64,000 nucleotides of DNA from Acinetobacter sp. TGL-Y2 (GTDB lineage: Bacteria; Pseudomonadota; Gammaproteobacteria; Pseudomonadales; Moraxellaceae), in NCBI RefSeq assembly GCF_001612555.1, contig NZ_CP015110.1, forward strand, positions 1,612,001 through 1,676,000, written 5' to 3'. The notes under the pieces are model-generated. The model had not been told where the DNA came from, made no database searches, and was given only the letters and a program-made list of their open reading frames with translations. Each line of letters begins with the position of its first letter. Position 1 is the first letter of the stretch. Below are positions 37,179-45,035 of the stretch, piece after piece. Position numbers and translations under genes: made by a program.

Positions 37179-38171
37179 TCATTCAACAAGAACAATACAT
37201 TTCTCGCAAATTTCGGTCGTATCTTGGGAAGTAATAATGACTTTATCCCATTTTTGCATTTGAATACTGAGCCATTGGAAATCTTCAGTTTTAGGTCGTA
37301 GATGAAGTGGTGCTAAACCTCGAATGATTTCTTGAATTGCGTAAAATTTTTTAACATGCACTATAGATGAAGATGCAAAGCGAATAATATCGAAGCGTTG
37401 TAACAAGTTCCAAACCTCGCTAAATTCCTCCAAGCCTCTTAATTCGTGTTGGGCTTTTTCTATGGCCATACAGAGTGCTTTTAAGGTGTTCGGATTTTGC
37501 TGCGACCATTCTTGGGTGACCGCGAGCACTTTATCGGCGACATTGGGAATAATGTCTTGACCAGATTGAATAATATGTCCGATACCTTCTACTTCAGCTT
37601 GAGTATTCCAAGGTTCACCCACACAAAAACCATCAATCTTTTGCTGATGAAGTGCTTCGACCATAAAGGGCGGTGGAAGGGTATGGAGTTGAATATGTTC
37701 TGCGATATTCTGATCTGCTAAGGCTAACCATTCTCTTAAACAGTAATGATGAATAGAGTGTTTAAACACATGCGCAAAATTCAATGGCTTACCTTTTTTA
37801 AATGCATGAATAACTTTTTGGGCAGATTCGGCTGCGGAATCTTGAGCATCAATATTCAGCTCAAAACATAATTTTTGGCTGAGTGTAATAAAGGCATGAT
37901 TCTGACTCAAAATGAGGGGTGTTTGTAAGGGAATACCCAACTGGTCATATCCAGCTGCTGCTGCGGGAAGCATGGCAGATAAACAATGTGCTGCATCTAA
38001 AAATCCATAGGCCAGTCGATCTCGCAAACTTGCCCAAGACGCTTCTTTGACTAAATCGACTTCAAGTCCAACCTCATTAAAAAACCCACGATGTTCCGCC
38101 CAAAGCAGTGCCACACAATCCAATAGTGGAATATAACCCAATTGAATTTTTTGCTTTTCTAAACCAGCCAT
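37179..38171 (-). CDS. nasS: Nitrate/nitrite sensor protein NasS
   Basis: 330 aa, of the NrtA/CmpA-type substrate-binding family but without a signal peptide or lipobox, so cytoplasmic. It has LGYIPLLDCVALLWAEHRGF, ASWASLRDRLAYGFLDAAHC and the mid-protein DGFCVGEPWNTQAE. In known systems NasS holds the ANTAR protein NasT inactive and releases it when nitrate or nitrite binds. The gene lies 2 bp after nasT, and both are divergent from the nitrate carrier gene they should control. Confidence 0.88.
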   Translation of the reverse strand: MAGLEKQKIQLGYIPLLDCVALLWAEHRGFFNEVGLEVDLVKEASWASLRDRLAYGFLDAAHCLSAMLPAAAAGYDQLGIPLQTPLILSQNHAFITLSQKLCFELNIDAQDSAAESAQKVIHAFKKGKPLNFAHVFKHSIHHYCLREWLALADQNIAEHIQLHTLPPPFMVEALHQQKIDGFCVGEPWNTQAEVEGIGHIIQSGQDIIPNVADKVLAVTQEWSQQNPNTLKALCMAIEKAQHELRGLEEFSEVWNLLQRFDIIRFASSSIVHVKKFYAIQEIIRGLAPLHLRPKTEDFQWLSIQMQKWDKVIITSQDTTEICEKCIVLVE

Positions 38172-38173
38172 AT

Positions 38174-38761
38174 TTATTCCTTAAATTGTGATTGCAACAG
38201 GGCTTGGGCATCCAGTAAGCGCCGTGCCATTTCCCCCATGGTCATTCTTTGGCTCATGGCATTTTTTCTGAGTAACTGAAAGGCTTGGTCTTCACTTAGG
38301 CTTTGAATTTGCATGAGCAACACTTTGGCTTTCTCAACATCTTTACGATCCGCAAGCTTGCCTTTGGTTTCAGCCAAATCATTGACCAACTTTTGATGTT
38401 TTTTAAATTGTTCAATTGCTATCTCTAAAATGCTGTCTAGTTTTTCAGGTTCGATTCCATCAACAATATAGGCAGTCACCCCAGCATCAATGGCACTTTT
38501 AATGGTGTCTTTATGCGAGTTTTTGGTGAAAAGCACGGTAGGTAAATCAAATTGACTGACGCAACTTTCAATAACATCTCGATGAGGATGATCCATGTCG
38601 AGCAGGATCACATCTGCATTTAAATTATTCAAATCTGCACTATTTAAATGGTCAATAGATAAGCAAGCAACGACATCGAAACCATGTTCGATCAGGGATT
38701 TTTGGATAAAAGTAGCACGTTCGAGATCTTCATCAATCAGGGCAATTTTTAAATTTGACAT
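38174..38761 (-). CDS. nasT: ANTAR-domain antitermination regulator NasT
   Basis: 195 aa: a pseudo-receiver domain (IALIDEDLERATFI; DVILLDMDHPHRD) and a C-terminal ANTAR RNA-binding domain (KGKLADRKDVEKAKVLLM, DQAFQLLRKNAMSQRMTMGE). NasT binds paired hexaloop hairpins in leader mRNA and prevents termination. A fitting RNA lies at 39072-39119 in front of the nitrate carrier gene. No clear Shine-Dalgarno site precedes the ATG. Confidence 0.9.
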   Translation of the reverse strand: MSNLKIALIDEDLERATFIQKSLIEHGFDVVACLSIDHLNSADLNNLNADVILLDMDHPHRDVIESCVSQFDLPTVLFTKNSHKDTIKSAIDAGVTAYIVDGIEPEKLDSILEIAIEQFKKHQKLVNDLAETKGKLADRKDVEKAKVLLMQIQSLSEDQAFQLLRKNAMSQRMTMGEMARRLLDAQALLQSQFKE

Positions 38762-38863
38762 GTATGCACTCAGAACAGCCTGAAAAATATGCTGAGTTGT
38801 TCAATGCAAAAAACATACCAATCAACAGGCTCATTACACTTAAAAATCATCAAAATAATTTCC

Positions 38864-38918
38864 GCATGTTTTTCCATGCACTGCAATGAAACATGCTTGC
38901 GCCTTGAAAAGGCAGCAA
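38864..38918. promoter_or_regulatory. Inverted repeats upstream of the sigma-54 promoter
   Basis: GCATGTTT (38864-38871) and AAACATGC (38889-38896) form a perfect split palindrome. Directly after it, TTGCGCCTT (38897-38905) pairs with AAGGC-A-GCAA (38909-38918) around GAA. They lie 125-180 bp before the -24/-12 promoter, the usual distance for an enhancer-binding activator such as NtrC. Neither matches the NtrC consensus closely, so the binding factor is uncertain. Confidence 0.4.
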
Positions 38919-39044
38919 TTCAACCCACTTCGATCTGATATATCTTTATATTTCTAAAATCATCATGATTAAAGGCGAAGAAAACTGAGTTGCTTTAATT
39001 AAATAAATATTAAAAATGAATGATTTAATTTTTTTTAGGAAAGT

Positions 39045-39060
39045 TGGCACACGAAATGCA
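39045..39060 (+). promoter_or_regulatory. Sigma-54 (-24/-12) promoter of the nitrate assimilation genes
   Basis: TGGCAC-ACGAA-ATGCA matches the sigma-54 consensus TGGCAC-N5-TTGCA at all but one position, with GG and GC in exact spacing. It predicts a start near 39070, just before the first ANTAR hairpin. It makes the operon dependent on nitrogen status as well as on nitrate. Confidence 0.85.
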
Positions 39061-39071
39061 TTATTTCATTT

Positions 39072-39119
39072 GAGTCAAAGAAGACTCTGAAAATTTATAA
39101 GACGGCCAACGGCGTCCGT
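39072..39119 (+). promoter_or_regulatory. Two-hexaloop ANTAR (NasT) target RNA in the leader
   Basis: Hairpin 1 is GAGTC-AAAGAA-GACTC (39072-39087); hairpin 2 is ACGGCC-AACGGC-GTCCGT (39102-39119, one stem mismatch). Both have six-base loops with A at position 1 and G at position 4, the ANTAR recognition rule, separated by 14 nt. AACGG-CGT-CCGTT can form an alternative stem excluding hairpin 2. No strong U-tract terminator was seen before the start codon, so whether control is by termination or by another route is open. Confidence 0.72.
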
Positions 39120-39186
39120 TCTGATCGCATTTATTGCAATCCTTGTAATGAATAACTTTATACGTTCAGTTCTGGTGGAGATGGCA

Positions 39187-40527
39187 ATGTCTACAAATTT
39201 AAATGCTAAAAAAGCAACCAAAATCAACTTATTCAACTTTTCAACTGCATCGATGAAAGCCTTCCACATGAGTTGGTTGGCATTTTTTGTGTGTTTTTTC
39301 GCCTGGTTTGCTTGCGCACCGCTCATGCCAGTCATTGCGGGTGAGTTTCATCTCACCAAAGACCAAATTGCCAATATTAACATTGCCGCCGTCGCAATCA
39401 CTATTTTAGTGCGTTTAATTGTGGGGCCACTCTGCGACAAATATGGTCCACGTAAAACCTATACCACATTATTGATTCTTGGCAGTATCCCTGTATTTGG
39501 GGTGGCCTCTGCCAACAGCTATGAATCTTTTCTTTTCTTCCGCTTATTGATTGGTGCGATTGGTGCAAGCTTTGTCATCACTCAATATCACACCAGTATT
39601 ATGTTTGCACCGAATGTGGTCGGTACTGCCAATGCTGCATCAGCAGGTTGGGGGAATGCAGGCGGTGGTGCAACTCAGGCCCTAATGCCTTTAATGCTGG
39701 CAGCGCTGGTGATGTTTGGGGTTGAACAAGCACTGGGCTGGAGAATTGCTTTATTGGTGCCTGGTATTTTGATGATTATTGTTGGTGTGATGTATTGGAA
39801 ATTTACCCAAGACTGTCCACAAGGCAACTTTAAAGAGCTTCGTGCCCAAGGTATAGAGGTGGGTAATAATAAAAAGGGTGGCATGGCAATTCTGATGCAT
39901 GCAGCACGTAACTACCGTGTTTGGATTTTATTTGGGGCTTATGCGGCATGTTTTGGTATTGAAATTTTTATTCATAACATTATCGCGATGTACTACGTCG
40001 AACACTTTAGTTTTGGTTTAAAAGAAGCTGGACTTGCCGCAGGTATTTTTGGTTTATTGGCCCTGTTTGCCCGTGCTCTAGGTGGCATTGTTTCAGATAA
40101 AGTGGCGATCAAAAAGGGACTCGATGGCCGTACCAAAGTACTCTTCGGCATGATCTTGCTCGAAGGTTTGTTCTTAATTTTATTCTCACAAATGAATACC
40201 CCGATGCTTGCAATTCTTATCATGACGGTATTCGGTTTATTTACCCATATGGCATGCGGTGCAACCTATGCCTTAGTGCCTTTTATCGACCGTGATGCCT
40301 TGGGCGGTGTTGCTGGGATTATCGGCGCAGGCGGCAACGTCGGTGCAGTCGCAGCAGGATTTTTGCTTAAAGGGATGCTGGATATTCAAACTTGTTTAAT
40401 GGCACTGGGTGGATTGGTGGTGGTTGCCGCAAGTTTCATTTTGATGATTCGTTTTTCGGTTGAACATAAAGAAAAAGAACAGCAACTGTTTGAAGCAGCG
40501 GTACTCGAACGTAATAACTTGGCCTAA
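39187..40527 (+). CDS. Nitrate/nitrite MFS transporter (NarK/NasA type)
   Basis: 446 aa from the ATG at 39187 (MSTNLNAKKATKINLF), with GGTGGAG ending six bases before it; an in-frame ATG at 39148 is less supported. 12 membrane segments. Nitrate-porter signatures: RLIVGPLCDKYGPRKTY and the glycine-rich GWGNAGGGATQALMPL, with a second in IIGAGGNVGAVAAGF. It imports nitrate for assimilation. First gene after the sigma-54 promoter and ANTAR leader. Confidence 0.92.
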   Translation: MSTNLNAKKATKINLFNFSTASMKAFHMSWLAFFVCFFAWFACAPLMPVIAGEFHLTKDQIANINIAAVAITILVRLIVGPLCDKYGPRKTYTTLLILGSIPVFGVASANSYESFLFFRLLIGAIGASFVITQYHTSIMFAPNVVGTANAASAGWGNAGGGATQALMPLMLAALVMFGVEQALGWRIALLVPGILMIIVGVMYWKFTQDCPQGNFKELRAQGIEVGNNKKGGMAILMHAARNYRVWILFGAYAACFGIEIFIHNIIAMYYVEHFSFGLKEAGLAAGIFGLLALFARALGGIVSDKVAIKKGLDGRTKVLFGMILLEGLFLILFSQMNTPMLAILIMTVFGLFTHMACGATYALVPFIDRDALGGVAGIIGAGGNVGAVAAGFLLKGMLDIQTCLMALGGLVVVAASFILMIRFSVEHKEKEQQLFEAAVLERNNLA

Positions 40528-40580
40528 ATCTACAGCTAGAAAATCAGAACTAGAAATATCAAAAGATTTGGAGAGCAAAT

Positions 40581-43127
40581 ATGAAACTCGTCATGATTGG
40601 TCATGGTATGGTCGGACACAAATTTATTGAATCATTACTTGAGCATGCAGGTGATGAAGTTGAAATCACCATCTTGGCCGAAGAATCACGCTTAGCCTAT
40701 GACCGTGTGCATTTAACTGAATATTTCACGGGTAAATCTGCCAAAGACTTAACGCTGTGTCGTAGCGATTTTGCCGATGCTTATGGGATTGATTTACGAC
40801 TGAGCACCAAAGCCTGTGCAATCGATCCTGTAAATAAAACAGTCACCATCCATGACGGGGAGGTCATTGCTTATGACAAGCTCGTGCTGGCGACAGGTTC
40901 ATATGCTTTTATTCCTCCCATTCCAGGTCATGACCGTCACAATTGCTTTGTTTACCGCACCATTGATGATTTAGATGCACTTAAACAAGCAAGCTTGAAC
41001 GCCAAAACCGGCGTGGTGATTGGTGGTGGTTTACTGGGTTTAGAAGCGGCAAAAGCATTACGTGATTTAAATCTTGAAACGCATGTGGTTGAGTTTGCAC
41101 CTCGCCTGATGGCGGTACAAATTGATGATCTTGGGGGTAAAGTCTTACGAGCTAAAATTGAAAACTTGGGGGTGAAAGTACACACCCAAAAAGCCACCTC
41201 ATCTATCGAAGCGGGTACGTCTACCACACATGTGATGAAGTTCGCTGATGGCTCTGAACTTGAAACCGATATTGTTTTATTCTCGGCGGGTATTCGCCCA
41301 CGGGATGAATTGGCCCGTCAAAGTGGACTGGCCATGGGGGAACGTGGCGGGATCGTAATTAATGACTATTGCCAAACCTCCAATGTTGATATTTATGCCA
41401 TTGGTGAATGTGCACTTTGGCAAAATAAAATTTATGGTTTGGTGGCACCAGGTTACGACATGGCTCGTATTGCTGCCAAGCATGTGATCGATCAGCAATG
41501 TAACGCGTTTGCAGGTGCTGACATGAGCACCAAACTTAAACTGATGGGCGTCGATGTCGCATCGGTGGGTGATGCACATGCCATGACACCGGATGCCTTG
41601 AGTTATTTCTACGCTGATGAAGCAGCGATGGTTTATAAAAAAATTGTGGTCAATCGCGATAAAACCAAACTGCTAGGTGCTGTACTGGTCGGCTGTGCCC
41701 AAGAATACAATGACCTGCTGCAAATGATGTTAAATGGATTGGCACTACCTGAATATCCAGAAAGCCTGATAATGCCGGGCTTTGCCAATGCACCGTCTAA
41801 AAGTGGCGGCAGCGGGGTGGACTTATTGCCCGACAGTGCCACCATTTGTTCATGTAATAACGTCTCTAAAGCAGATATTTGTAGCGCGGTCGCTGAAGGA
41901 TCCACTTCACTCGGTGCCTTGAAAAAATGCACCAAAGCAGCAACAGCGTGTGGCGGATGTGCACCGCTAGTGACCCAAGTTTTAAAATCTGAATTGCAGC
42001 GTCAAGGGGTAACGGTCAATAATCATCTCTGTGAACATTTTGCCTACTCACGCCAAGAGCTATATCACTTGGTGCGGGTTAATGAAATTAAAACCTTTGA
42101 TGATTTGATTGAGCAGCATGGTCATGGTTTAGGCTGTGATATCTGTAAGCCAACCGCTGCCAATATTTTGGCTTCTTGCTGGAATGATTTTGTACTTAAA
42201 CCCAGCCACGCAGGTCTACAAGACAGCAACGACTACTACTTAGGTAATGTTCAAAAAGATGGGACCTACTCGATTGTGCCACGAATTGCAGGCGGTGAAA
42301 TTACGCCTGATGGCCTAATCAGCATCGGGCAAGTGGCGAAAGACTATGGCTTATATACCAAAATTACTGGCGGACAACGAATTGACCTGTTTGGTGCACA
42401 AGTACATCAGCTGCCTGAAATTTGGCAAAGACTGATCAATGCAGGTTTTGAGTCTGGTCATGCATACGGCAAATCCCTGCGTACAGTTAAATCCTGTGTG
42501 GGAAGTACCTGGTGTCGCTATGGTGTCGATGATTCAATGGAATTGGCGATTTTTCTGGAAAATCGTTACAAGGGTTTACGTTCGCCCCACAAGCTTAAAA
42601 TGGCGGTCTCAGGCTGTACCCGAGAATGTGCTGAAGCGCAAAGTAAAGACGTGGGGGTAATTGCCACTGAAAAAGGCTGGAATATGTATGTCTGTGGAAA
42701 TGGCGGAATGAAGCCGCGGCATGCTGAATTGCTTGCTTCTGACTTGGATGTTCAAACCTTGATTCGCTATATCGACCGATTCTATATGTTTTATATTCAA
42801 ACTGCTGATCGCCTGCAGCGGACCTCCGTATGGCGTGACAACTTAGAGGGCGGACTGGATTATCTCAAAGCAGTGGTGGTGGAAGATTCTTTGGGACTGG
42901 CAAGCGAGTTAGAGCGCCGTATGGATCATGTCGTCGGCACCTATCAAGATGAATGGCGTACCGCGGTTGAAAATCCAGAGGTGCGTAAACGCTTTATCAC
43001 CTTTATTAATGCCAAAGCTGAACAGCAGAATGATCCTCATATTCAGTTTACGCAGGCGCGCGGACAAATCCGCCCAAAAACATTCGCGGAACGAGAGAGC
43101 AATCGTATTGCTGTCGTTGAAGCATAA
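40581..43127 (+). CDS. nirB: NAD(P)H nitrite reductase large subunit NirB
   Basis: 848 aa. N-terminal FAD and NAD(P)H domains (VMIGHGMVGHKF; VVIGGGLLGLEAAKAL), then a BFD-like [2Fe-2S] domain (CSCNNVSKADIC with CGGCAPLV, about 427-460) and a second BFD-like part. The C-terminal sulfite/nitrite reductase module has siroheme-[4Fe-4S] cysteines in CVGSTWC (about 637-643) and CTREC (about 677-681). It reduces nitrite to ammonium in the cytoplasm. GGAG precedes the ATG; 53 bp follow the carrier gene. Its small partner NirD is found fused in the next gene. Confidence 0.95.
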   Translation: MKLVMIGHGMVGHKFIESLLEHAGDEVEITILAEESRLAYDRVHLTEYFTGKSAKDLTLCRSDFADAYGIDLRLSTKACAIDPVNKTVTIHDGEVIAYDKLVLATGSYAFIPPIPGHDRHNCFVYRTIDDLDALKQASLNAKTGVVIGGGLLGLEAAKALRDLNLETHVVEFAPRLMAVQIDDLGGKVLRAKIENLGVKVHTQKATSSIEAGTSTTHVMKFADGSELETDIVLFSAGIRPRDELARQSGLAMGERGGIVINDYCQTSNVDIYAIGECALWQNKIYGLVAPGYDMARIAAKHVIDQQCNAFAGADMSTKLKLMGVDVASVGDAHAMTPDALSYFYADEAAMVYKKIVVNRDKTKLLGAVLVGCAQEYNDLLQMMLNGLALPEYPESLIMPGFANAPSKSGGSGVDLLPDSATICSCNNVSKADICSAVAEGSTSLGALKKCTKAATACGGCAPLVTQVLKSELQRQGVTVNNHLCEHFAYSRQELYHLVRVNEIKTFDDLIEQHGHGLGCDICKPTAANILASCWNDFVLKPSHAGLQDSNDYYLGNVQKDGTYSIVPRIAGGEITPDGLISIGQVAKDYGLYTKITGGQRIDLFGAQVHQLPEIWQRLINAGFESGHAYGKSLRTVKSCVGSTWCRYGVDDSMELAIFLENRYKGLRSPHKLKMAVSGCTRECAEAQSKDVGVIATEKGWNMYVCGNGGMKPRHAELLASDLDVQTLIRYIDRFYMFYIQTADRLQRTSVWRDNLEGGLDYLKAVVVEDSLGLASELERRMDHVVGTYQDEWRTAVENPEVRKRFITFINAKAEQQNDPHIQFTQARGQIRPKTFAERESNRIAVVEA

Positions 43128-43156
43128 GCATTTTGGGGCAATGAAGGAAATTAACC

Positions 43157-44791
43157 ATGACGATTTTAAAAGAAATGAACCTTATACAAGAACTCGAATG
43201 GGTCGAAATTTGTCATCTCGATGATGTCACCCCGAATACGGGGGTCGGTGCATTGATCAACGAGCAACAAATTGCGCTATTTCGTGTTGGGTGTGAGAAA
43301 CGCGTCTATGCCTTAAGTAACCAAGATCCATTCAGCAAGGCATTTGTCATGTCTCGTGGCATTATTGGTGATCTGCAAGGTGAACGTGTGGTGGCTTCTC
43401 CGATCTATAAGCAGCATTTCAGCTTAGCAACGGGCCGTTGCCTTGAAGATAAAGATCAAAAACTGTTGGTCTTTCCAACCCAGATCAAAAATGGCCGTGT
43501 CTATATCAGTCCAACGCCACAAAAGACTTATATTACCAATAATGGCACGACGCAAGAAAAAATGAAGTTGGTTTTGGTGGGCAATGGTTTGGCTGGAATG
43601 CGCTGTCTGGAAGATTTACTGGACATGGCACCTGAGCGTTATGAAATAACAGTCATTGGTGAAGAGCCTTGGGGTAATTATAACCGCATCATGCTGTCAC
43701 CGGTATTGTCGGGAGATAAAACCATTGAGGACATCATGCTGCATTCACATACATGGTATAGCGATAAAGGCATTCGTTTTATTGCAGGTGATCCAGCAGT
43801 TAAAATTGATCGTCCGCGTAAACAAGTCTATACCCAAAAAGGTGAAATTGTTGATTATGACCGTTTGATTATGGCCACGGGCTCAAAACCTTTTGTTCCT
43901 CCCATTTCAGGTTCGAACTTAAAAGGCGTGATCAGTTTTCGTGATATTAATGATGTAAATACCATGCTGGATTACTGTAAAAACAAAAAAAATGCGGTGG
44001 TTATTGGTGGCGGATTACTGGGACTTGAAGCTGCGTATGGTCTAAAACAACGCGGGATGTGTGTGACAGTTTTACATTTGATGGATCGGATTATGGAACG
44101 TCAACTCGACAGTCGTGCAAGCAGTTTGTTAAGACAAAGTATTGAAGCGAAGGGTATTAATATCATCACACAAGCCAATACCGAGGCGCTTATGGGTGAA
44201 GAGGGTCATGTGAAACACATTCAACTCAAGGATGGCACTGTTTTAGATGCAGATCTGGTGGTTTTTGCCGTGGGTATTCGCCCGAATATGGCTTTAGCAC
44301 AAAGTGCAGGTCTACGTTGCAACCGGGGCGTGATGGTAAATGACACCATGCAAACCTTTGATCCGAGCATTTACGCGGTAGGCGAATGTATAGAACATCG
44401 TCAGCAAACATTTGGTTTGGTCGAACCACTCTGGGGGCAAGCCTTCATTTGTGCTTCACATTTGGCTGAACATGGCAGCTTAACCTTTAAAGCACCGACA
44501 GTGCCCACTCAGCTTAAGGTCAGTGGCTGTGATGTATTTTCCGCTGGACGAATTGATCTAGATGATCATGAGCCTCAAGAGGATTATGAAGACATTATTT
44601 TGAATGATGAAAAACGTCAAATTTATAAACGCGTTATTATTCAAAAAGATAAAGTCATTGGTGCAGTTTTGTTTGGCGATACTGAAGACGGTGCATGGTA
44701 TGCCGAGTTAATTGCTGATCAAACCCCGATATCTTCGATTCGTCATAAATTGCTCTTTGGTAAAGATTTTGCATTAAAACAGACAGGTTAA
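43157..44791 (+). CDS. NirD-like domain fused to an FAD/NAD(P)H oxidoreductase
   Basis: 544 aa. Residues about 12-118 form a Rieske-fold NirD domain without the cluster-binding Cys/His, as in true NirD. From residue 136 (MKLVLVGNGLAGMRCLEDLL) it is a pyridine-nucleotide-disulfide-type FAD reductase like the N-terminal half of NirB/NasB: GNYNRIMLSPVL, VVIGGGLLGLEAAYGL, and YAVGECIEH for the FAD end. It starts 29 bp after nirB, with AAGGAA before its ATG. It probably supplies NirD function to NirB and may also be the NAD(P)H-side partner of the nitrate reductase, which has no reductase domain of its own. Confidence 0.85.
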   Translation: MTILKEMNLIQELEWVEICHLDDVTPNTGVGALINEQQIALFRVGCEKRVYALSNQDPFSKAFVMSRGIIGDLQGERVVASPIYKQHFSLATGRCLEDKDQKLLVFPTQIKNGRVYISPTPQKTYITNNGTTQEKMKLVLVGNGLAGMRCLEDLLDMAPERYEITVIGEEPWGNYNRIMLSPVLSGDKTIEDIMLHSHTWYSDKGIRFIAGDPAVKIDRPRKQVYTQKGEIVDYDRLIMATGSKPFVPPISGSNLKGVISFRDINDVNTMLDYCKNKKNAVVIGGGLLGLEAAYGLKQRGMCVTVLHLMDRIMERQLDSRASSLLRQSIEAKGINIITQANTEALMGEEGHVKHIQLKDGTVLDADLVVFAVGIRPNMALAQSAGLRCNRGVMVNDTMQTFDPSIYAVGECIEHRQQTFGLVEPLWGQAFICASHLAEHGSLTFKAPTVPTQLKVSGCDVFSAGRIDLDDHEPQEDYEDIILNDEKRQIYKRVIIQKDKVIGAVLFGDTEDGAWYAELIADQTPISSIRHKLLFGKDFALKQTG

Positions 44792-44863
44792 TTTAAATAG
44801 AGTCATTGAAAAGTACATAAAGTTGATGAGTCGTTCAATGGCCGAGATTTAACGCAGGAAAAC

Positions 44864-44945
44864 GGTGGCACCCATGCCACCTCTAGATTTTAGAATTTTT
44901 AGATCGTGAATATTTTAGATCGTCAATGTTTTTAGATCATGAATG
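44864..44945. repeat. Hairpin and three tandem 16-17 bp repeats before the nitrate reductase gene
   Basis: GGTGGCA (44864-44870) and TGCCACC (44875-44881) form a perfect 7-bp stem with a 4-nt loop. Then three near-identical units follow head to tail: TTTTTAGATCGTGAATA (44896-44912), TTTTAGATCGTCAATG (44913-44928) and TTTTTAGATCATGAATG (44929-44945). All lie in the 244-bp gap. They may serve as a processing stem or binding sites, or be simple slippage repeats. Confidence 0.6.
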
Positions 44946-45035
44946 TGTTCGTGAATTTCAAAGATTTTTTAAAATCATGTGGATGACTAAACGCGACATT
45001 CAATTGAATGTGTAGCAATGAGGAGCAAAGCAGTA

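Noticed and set aside
44791..45035. A second ANTAR two-hexaloop leader before the nitrate reductase gene
   Set aside because: The hairpin there has a four-base loop and no second hexaloop with A1 and G4 was found.
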